A DNA stretch of 64,000 nt from Torymus aiolomorphi. Its lineage: Eukaryota; Arthropoda; Insecta; Hymenoptera; Torymidae. The DNA is taken from assembly GCA_036365515.1 (NCBI GenBank), contig CM070874.1, positions 165,620,297-165,684,296 of the forward strand. The letters run 5' to 3'. Below, in pieces: positions 55,793 through 64,000 of the stretch. A model generated the notes under the pieces. It saw only the letters and a list, made by a program, of their open reading frames with translations, did no database searches and had not been told where the DNA came from. Numbering within the stretch: the first letter of the stretch is position 1; every line of letters begins with the position of its first letter. The position numbers and the translations under genes are program-made.

Positions 55793-56854
55793 TGTAACGG
55801 GATGGCTAGTGGGGGAAAATCCCAACAAGCCACAGGCCAGCGATGCCCTAGAACACGGTGCCGCGGGTGTCAGACTAAACTGACTTGCCCGGGGATCTGC
55901 TCCTGGAATCCCGAAAACAACGCGAAGCTCTCACGCGAACTTCGCTTTCCAACTATTTGGATCGCTGAGTGAAAAGCGCGCGCTTGAAGAGTAAAGCGCG
56001 CGACCGCTATGCTCAGATATGAAAACGACCGGCGGAGTCGTTTTCCCGCGGAGATGGCGGTATCCGGGAGAAGGACAGGTTGTAATGAACAACGCGACGA
56101 GTAACTAGATATCACAATATATTAAAACCAAATAAACATTTACATACACAACGCACGTGCTTATTAGACAAATTGTTAGTTCGCGCGCGACCGTTAATAT
56201 TCAAACGCGCGAACGTTACAGAGCGCGGCGAAGCTGCTAATATCGCGCGCGGTGTTAAAGTACGGCGGGCTGACATACACCCGCACGTACACGGTACAGA
56301 AAGCTTGCACGGGGCGATTTCCGTGCGAGCCTTTACATTAATTACGCGAGAGATGAGAGTATAAGACTTACTTTAAGGAGCAGTCGATGCACACGACCCT
56401 CTCTCGCTCACGCTCGCTAGCACAGTATTTGTGCGCTGTGTCTCTCTCTCTCTCTCCTACTCGCTGTACGGGGTCGGCAGGCGGCTGGCTGCCGGCTCCT
56501 CTCTCGCTGTCTCGTGTTCGCTCTCTCTCTCTCTCTGTTCCTCTTATACGCGTATGCACTCCGCTCGGCACCAACACTATACACGCGGCGTTTACAAAAA
56601 ACGATAGGAGGGCGCGGACGAAGTCACTCACGAAGACACGGAGGAGATGCTACTTGCGCGACGGCAGACACGAAGATGGCTCCCTTTTCTCGCGGGAACA
56701 GGTTAGCAGCTTCGCGACGGATGACGGGCATTTTACGCGTCGCGAGACCGATTCGCTACGCGCGGCGCGCCTCGATTCGGCTGCGCAGGAGTTGCGCGCG
56801 CGCGCTCACTACCTTCGCGCGGTAGATTAGAATCGCGGCTAGACACGCGTTACA
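55793..56854 (-). repeat. 5' LTR (minus-strand element)
   Basis: TGTAAC...GTTACA termini, 1062 bp, about 14 differences from the other LTR by eye. It should contain promoter and poly(A) signals of the element. Confidence 0.95.
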
Positions 56855-56858
56855 GTAT

Positions 56859-57130
56859 GTGAATTTTTATCAAGATCGTACGATTACTTTTTGAGATATT
56901 TGATATTCAAAATTGTCGTATTTTACAAAGTTATTTTCGTTCTTGCATGATAACTAGAGAAATTGTTATAATTTCTTTGAAATTTGGTGGTGATGTAGTT
57001 TATGTATGTTATGTATTATACATGTTCTTAAGGTAAAAAAATTCGTTTATGAATTTCAGCGATATTTGAGATTGAAACTATTTTAGCACGCTTTTCAAAT
57101 CGTATTTTTTCGTGAACAGCTGTATATATA
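56859..57130. repeat. Third unit of the ~322-bp tandem repeat
   Basis: Continues the array of 45718-46695 after the LTR element. Contains ATTTCAGCGATATTTGAGAT and AAATCGTATTTTTTCGTGAA. Confidence 0.75.
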
Positions 57131-57604
57131 CTAGAAAATGGAAATGACGCGTGCTCGCGTGCGTGTTGTTTACTTGCTTTTATTTTTTATTAAAGTTAAT
57201 TTACAGCGCGCTTTCCTCACCATACAAAATAAAGTATTAAATTTTAAAATTGGAATTAAAAATTAATTAAAGGAATCAGTAAATTAAGTTTGAGGAAGCT
57301 ACGTGCCAATGAATTGGCAGCGGTTTTTAAATTATGTGTGAAAAATAAATAAAATAATTGATTGTAATATTATCGTCAAAACCTTTTAAAATTCCTAAAT
57401 AACCTTTACTTCAAATTATATTTTCTTTGTGATATTTCACACATAGGGTACGTATCTAGTAGCATGCTGTCCGTATTTGTGTGCTCTTTCTGCAATTTCT
57501 GATCTAAGAAAAAGGTTCTAACCTTAAAATTAATAAATGACTATTACAAATCAAAAGCAGGTACACAACACGCGTGCATAGCGCATGTCATTTCCATTTT
57601 CTAG
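57131..57604. mobile_element. 474-bp MITE
   Basis: CTAGAAAATGGAAATGACGC at 57131 and TGTCATTTCCATTTTCTAG to 57604 are inverted and flanked by TATA. No open frame. Confidence 0.8.
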
Positions 57605-58215
57605 TATACATAAATGCGTTCCCGAATAATTACGATTTTGAAAGAGGGCTAAAATAGTTTTAACCTCAAATATATCTGAAATTCATAAACGAATTCTTTT
57701 AACCTAAGAACTCTTCTAATAAATAATATACAAACTCTACATCTCCACCAAATATCAAAGAAATTAAAATAATTTTAATGTAGTTTTATTGTGCGGCAAC
57801 AAAGAAAGTCATTTTCAAAAGTACTAAAATTTTAAATATCAAACATCTCAAAAACTAATCATATAATCTGAATGTACTTTCACACAGGTATTGCCTATAT
57901 AGCATGCAAAATAGTCTATAAATTTCAAGCTGATACATGAAGTCGTCATTGAGAAATTACGATTTTGAAAAAAACTGAAAAAGAATTTTAACCTTAAATA
58001 TCTCTAAAAACCATGAGACAATTCTTTTACCTAAAGGGCTTATATGATAATATATAGACTCTACATCTCCACAAAATTTCAACAGGATTAAACCAATTTT
58101 TGTTTTCTCTAGTTATCATGCGACAAAGAAAATAACTTTGTAAAATATGAAAATTATCGCGCCAGAAAATGGTCGATAAACTGGCACGATCATCGCGCTA
58201 TATTTTACAATAGGG
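57605..58215. repeat. Inverted copies of the ~322-bp repeat
   Basis: The complement of the AAATCGTAATT core occurs at 57631 and 57958 (327 bp apart), opposite to the units at 46.3-57.1 kb. The array thus flips across the MITE. It ends in the CGCGCTAT block resembling 38110-38235 inverted. Confidence 0.75.
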
Positions 58216-59340
58216 TTAGCAAAATAATTGGCACCAATCTGGAAAAATTCTGAGCAATTCTACTTACAATTTGGAAACTCTTTTTTGTAAATAAATAAAA
58301 TTTGTTGTGATTTGAATGTCGAAGTTTTTTTTGCGATAATTACATATTGTATGTATGATTTAGAATAATTTAAGCTAATCGGTTTGGAATTTAGATTGAA
58401 TATTATTTCTTGCTAGTAGTATGAGGAAACATTTGAGATGTTCATAAATGCTTAAATATTTATAAGGATTAAAAATACCATTACTTGGGATAATATAGAA
58501 AATTTTGTTGTAGTAATTAGTTAAATATTTGTAAACTTGCTAATATTTATTTGGGTGTAGTATTTTTTTTGCACATTGGTCCATTGGTTTAAAACTCGAA
58601 TTTGTAAACAAATTAAACAATATTGCAAGAATTCATATATTTTTTTGTAATTAATTAGCATTTGAAGAAATTGTTTTAACACTGGAATTTTTGATTTGGT
58701 ATACGAATAGAAAAAAAAAGAAATCTTTTTCTTGAAACATTTAAAAATTTTCTTTTCATAATTGGAATAAACAAGAATTTTCGAGAGACATTTGCTTTTT
58801 TATTGGGACAAACACATTTCATTGGAGATATAGTAATTATCGTGTATTCCATTTACTATTTTGGCATTGCAATTTACTATAAAGGCATTGCAAGGCCAAA
58901 TATCACCGCTTGAATTGCCTTTGTTAGTTATGAACCCTATCAACTATAGCAACCTAGTTACAGTAATTACAATAAGCATTTAATTATTGGCGTTAGCACT
59001 TGTAACTACCTACCCTCGTTTTTTCCTTTGATTTTTTTTCCTCACTTTGCTTGCCACTCGCTTGGCGCTGTGAAAGGTTTGAACTGCTTTCAGTTTTGGG
59101 ATTAGCTCTCACTTGATTTAATTTAAATTGGTGTGCTTACATTTTAAAGTAGATTGGATTCGGTATAGATTTTTTTTGAAGTAGTATATTTAATTGGATT
59201 AAACTTTGGTACATAGAGAAAACTATGTGTTAATTTAAATTTATTTAATTTATTAAAAGATTTTTTTTGGAGAAGGCAAGCAGAAGTGAGCTAATAAAAC
59301 AACCCTGAACGATAAACCCGAATCCCCGTCGAGTATATAT
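58216..59340. other. AT-rich region, no gene
   Basis: No recognisable element or frame. A short GGCATTGCAA repeat occurs near 58862 and 58883. Confidence 0.5.
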
Positions 59341-60945
<1,605 letters not shown>

Positions 60946-62698
60946 CTATGCTGAGCGCTCTACGCTTGACGCGGTGCGCCCAGCGTCACTACCGCCCACA
61001 CTTCTCAATGCCTGGAGTCTAATTCTCTCCCCTGTTAGGTGAGCATGTGCAGGAGGGGCAGCCTCTATGCTCGCGTCTAACCCCGTTGCCATCACTGCAC
61101 CACGACCCACCGTTGGCGAAGGCGCGAACGTTTCGAAACCACTCACGCCTCCTGGTGCGGTTGCAGTCGCCGTATGCCAACTGATCAGATCGCGCAGCAC
61201 CCACTCCCTCCTCTACCTTACACAACGTCCATATCCCACCTACCTATAGGACATTCTCTGTGTGAACGGTGCTCCTGCAGGAGTTGTGCAACCAATAGCG
61301 CTCTACCATGGCGGCCGCAGCCCGCCCTGGTGCGCAGCTGCTTCTGCACCTCTCTAATGCTCGTACCCCTCGACACGTTAGCAGGCACCACATGTATTTG
61401 CCCCCACCACTCTCTCTTTAAATTCGGCGCGACACGAAGTCATCGACTGACCTCCCTCACTCCCGTCACTCGATGCTTTCTGACTCGCGGCGAATTTGCA
61501 TCTCTCCGTAGTCGACGCAACGTTTCCTGGGTTCCCTACGACGGAAAGTTGCGACCGGCATTCGCGACTTCCCTCAACCATCCAGCCCTCGTCCGTATCT
61601 CGCGTTCTACCCGGAATTTCCCAAAAATAAAACCGCGCATTTTTTTTCATCGCGAAATCGCGAAGGAGGCAAGCAGAATAGTTGCAGCATGCGGGGCGCC
61701 AAAGCGCAACGGCTGACCCGGGGATATCGACATCATGCACACGATGACAGTCTCTACCGGCGGTGCTGTATGCCATCGGTGCGATCCATCCACCTCTCCG
61801 ATGCCAAGCCATACAAAGCGATGCGCCCGGCCCGCTCGCTGCAGCCTATCGCTCGTTTCGCCCCCAGAACTCGCGGGTTCCGGCTTCCGAATGTCACGCG
61901 ACGGACTCGCTGACCTCTCTATTCGCTCTTCCATCGCGCCGTGCAAGGCGCGAGAAGATCGACTCTCTAACCCCAACGCTCACGCCGACGTCGATAAAAT
62001 GATGAGTGTGGTAGTGCCTCAAAACCGGGGAGCGAACACTCACTCTGTTTGTGCCCGAAGTTTTACACAAAAAAAAACATCGCCTTTTAAATCCTGCGCC
62101 CTCGCGATTACCCGTATTTCTCCGTGGACCTAATGTGCCCCCGGGAGGTACGGTATGTGCGGCCGGCAGTGCACTACTTGTGGGGCGGCCAAGGTCCATC
62201 CCTGTGTGCGACTGCTGCGGCACCTCGCTAGTTGGCGCATTCGCTGATACGAATGTATCTACCCGCATATCCCTCGCGGTATTTCCACCGCCACCTAAAA
62301 TCACGCTTCCACTTTCCGCTAATTCCCTCCCGTTTCCACGGGTTCTGATACTTGAGATTTGTCCGCCGGGCCCGCCGGCGCTCTCTCACCCGGCCCGGTC
62401 GGTACAACTCCTCACGAGAAAACTGCATCAGTAACCCGGCCGTGGTTACTGGCAATCCTTCTTTACGGAAATCATTCTCATACACCGATACGTCTAACCG
62501 CGGGTCCACCTTCATCACGTCAACTCTCAATCTCCGGTCGCGTAATTTCTCGCGTGTACCCTTGGCGCTGAGCCCGTCCTGGTCGAGCAATGCCATCAGT
62601 AGGCGCGGTGTTAATTTCAGTATGATCTCCTCTAACGCGCGCACACCCGCAACGCGGCGAACCCGGCGCATTTTCCGCGCGTGACTCGAGGTTGACAT
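60946..62698 (-). pseudogene. Possible degraded gag-like coding region
   Basis: Several overlapping minus-strand frames follow in order: 62698-62228, 62304-61894, 61976-61647, 61812-61378 and 61200-60946. The first has LTPRLLMALLDQDGLSAKGT, reminiscent of a SAP-like helix pair, then an Arg/Lys/Trp-rich basic tail. The order and strand suit one broken protein with several indels, as in a decayed retroelement gag, but I recognise no diagnostic motif. High GC makes random open frames likely. Confidence 0.3.
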
Positions 62699-62846
62699 CG
62701 CGAAAGACTCTCCCCAACAGCTAAATCCGAAATGAAGACTTTACTCCGAAAATAGAGCCAGGCTTTATCTCAATTTACTCGCCACCTACTCTACACGCAG
62801 GTTCCCGCGAGGACTCTTCAAATCTAACGCGATATTAGGACCTCTC

Positions 62847-63920
62847 ACCCGGAATGGCAGAAATCGTGGCCGAGGGGCGGTATCACCTCTCTCGGCCAAT
62901 ACTTTATGTTCGCGTGCGCGCGCGGCGCACAGCGAACCTCACTATTGTCGCGCTCCCTACGAGTGCACAAAAGATGCCATCTCGCTCCGATTCCCCCGAC
63001 CGCGAATAAGGTTATATCAAATTCGAACTCTGATCAACAATCCGTTTGACTGTTAACTTCATCTACCGTGGCGGAAATCAACGCGAATCTAGCAGAGTTT
63101 CCTGTTCCCCCACCCTGAATGGCAATAACCATGGCCGAGGAGTTATCACTCCTCACTCGGCCAACCCTCTAAATTCGCGTGCGTGCGTGACGCACAGCAA
63201 ATCTCGCTTCGGCACGCTTACGCGCTGCCGCTCTCTACACTCGCGCGTGCAATTGAATGAACTGCGCGAGTTACACGAGTTCTAGCTCCAGCTAGCACCC
63301 TGCACAATCATCGAATCAAATTCATACATCATCCATATTCAATAAATTACAAGAACACAACTATCATACACACGCAACATCTCACAATCTACAATCGTCA
63401 CCCGCGTACCAAGCAGCGCTGCCGCCTACTTGGTAGAATTACTCTATACATCCGCGTGCATGCACCGTACACCGCAGATCTCACAATCGGCCCACTTACG
63501 CGCTGCCGCTCTCTATATTCACGCGTGCAATTTAACGCACAGCGCGAATCACACAATTACTAGCTTTAGCTAGTACGACACAATAAATAGTATATTTAAT
63601 TAATTATAAGACAACTACTAGCTTTAGCTAGTACGACAAAATCATTCTACAAATAAAAACAACTAGATTTAGCCAGCTCAACATACTATGGCATTTACTT
63701 AAACTAGTCATCCAACGCGCCGCAAATTTCGTATATGCGCGACAATTGTCCAAACTTCCTCTCTCTGTGTCTTAAAATAAAATAGCATACCAAACTGGCT
63801 AAAAATATGCGTTCGCGTGTGCACCGCACCCCGCGTAAGGCCGTCCGCACGCTTACGCTCTGCCGCTCTCTAATGCGCACGCGTGCAATTAAACGCACAG
63901 CGCGGCCACGCTAATTACTA
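62847..63920. repeat. Repeated ~50-bp motif in GC-rich DNA
   Basis: CTTACGCGCTGCCGCTCTCT followed by CGCGTGCAATT and CGCACAGCGCG occurs near 63218, 63496 and 63851. A GGAATGGCA...GGCCGAGG block occurs near 62852 and 63115. CTAGCTTTAGCTAGTACGAC is duplicated near 63560 and 63620. Looks like leader or LTR-type repeats of an element extending beyond the window. Confidence 0.6.
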
Positions 63921-64000
63921 CCTCGACGCTATTTTATTTCGCCTGCGTGCGAGTTACTAAAATCTTTATTTCGGAGCAACGAAATACACGATAAAAACTA

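Larger units (their letters stand above)
46700..56854 (-). mobile_element. Young Ty3/gypsy LTR retrotransposon, nearly intact
   Basis: Two ~1.06-kb LTRs, 4-bp GTAT duplication (46696-46699 and 56855-56858), primer-binding site beside the 5' LTR and purine tract beside the 3' LTR, all on the minus strand. Coding order is gag (54844-52564), pro-RT-RNase H-IN (52504-49016) and a third ORF (48913-47956). It inserted into a ~322-bp tandem repeat, whose period is restored on removal. About 14 LTR differences by eye (~1.3%) suggest a recent insertion. Confidence 0.95.

Noticed and set aside
46700..56854. Expected envelope gene between pol and the 3' LTR
   Set aside because: The third ORF has no signal peptide, cleavage site or membrane segment.

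Overview
This is eukaryotic nuclear DNA, almost certainly from an insect. The evidence is several mariner-type transposons, an errantivirus-like Ty3/gypsy element with an envelope remnant, an R1-like non-LTR retrotransposon tail, a pseudogene of the spliceosomal protein SF3A3, and no prokaryotic gene organisation. I cannot name the species. I see no intact host gene: nearly the whole window is transposable elements nested in each other and in tandem or palindromic repeats. Most of it is AT-rich; the 46.7-56.9 kb LTR element and the last ~4.7 kb are GC- and CpG-rich.

Layout, left half. 1-5.7 kb: a ~870-bp tandem repeat carrying inverted arms, interrupted by a 3.5-kb DNA transposon with 596-bp terminal inverted repeats and a 4-bp ATCT duplication (Sola-like candidate, 322-3860) and by a 276-bp MITE (5335-5610). 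7.0-7.4 kb: SF3A3 pseudogene on the minus strand. 8-10 kb: small foldback elements, one built of ~30-bp repeats in opposing arms. 10.3-21.9 kb: a decayed Ty3/gypsy element with gag, protease, RT, RNase H, a long extra segment that includes an OTU-type cysteine protease domain, integrase, and a truncated envelope gene. A 1.3-kb mariner (15647-16964) sits inside its RNase H region. Phase-matched splice sites at 11181 and 21185 could make an envelope mRNA. 23.4-23.9 kb: 5'-truncated R1-like element with poly(A).

Layout, middle. 24.8-34.9 kb is one large palindrome (A) centred near 31.5 kb. It has secondary insertions in each arm, including a 2.8-kb foldback element that itself holds a mariner with an intact transposase. 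35.7-37.5 kb is a TA-flanked foldback whose loop retains the end of a Tc1/mariner-class transposase. 39.9-45.7 kb is a second large palindrome (B) centred near 42.83 kb, with a sister mariner in its left arm and a 1.25-kb foldback in its right arm. For several insertions the opposite palindrome arm gives the empty site, so target duplications can be read directly.

Layout, right. 45.7-58.2 kb is a ~322-bp tandem repeat, later inverted, into which a young 10.2-kb Ty3/gypsy element (46700-56854, minus strand) has inserted with a GTAT duplication. Its LTRs differ at only about 14 of ~1061 positions by eye, and it has a primer-binding site, a purine tract, a 1162-codon pol without stops, a Q-rich gag, and an unexplained third ORF in the env position. 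59.3-64 kb is GC-rich with a long (CT)n tract, a possible degraded gag-like region on the minus strand, and a repeated ~50-bp motif.

Functionally the window is a transposon graveyard with a few young members: the two 1294-bp mariners and the minus-strand LTR element look recent, while the OTU-bearing element is old, with at least six stop codons. The most unusual items are the OTU domain and predicted spliced envelope in the errantivirus-like element, the extra ORF of the younger LTR element, and the multi-kilobase palindromes.
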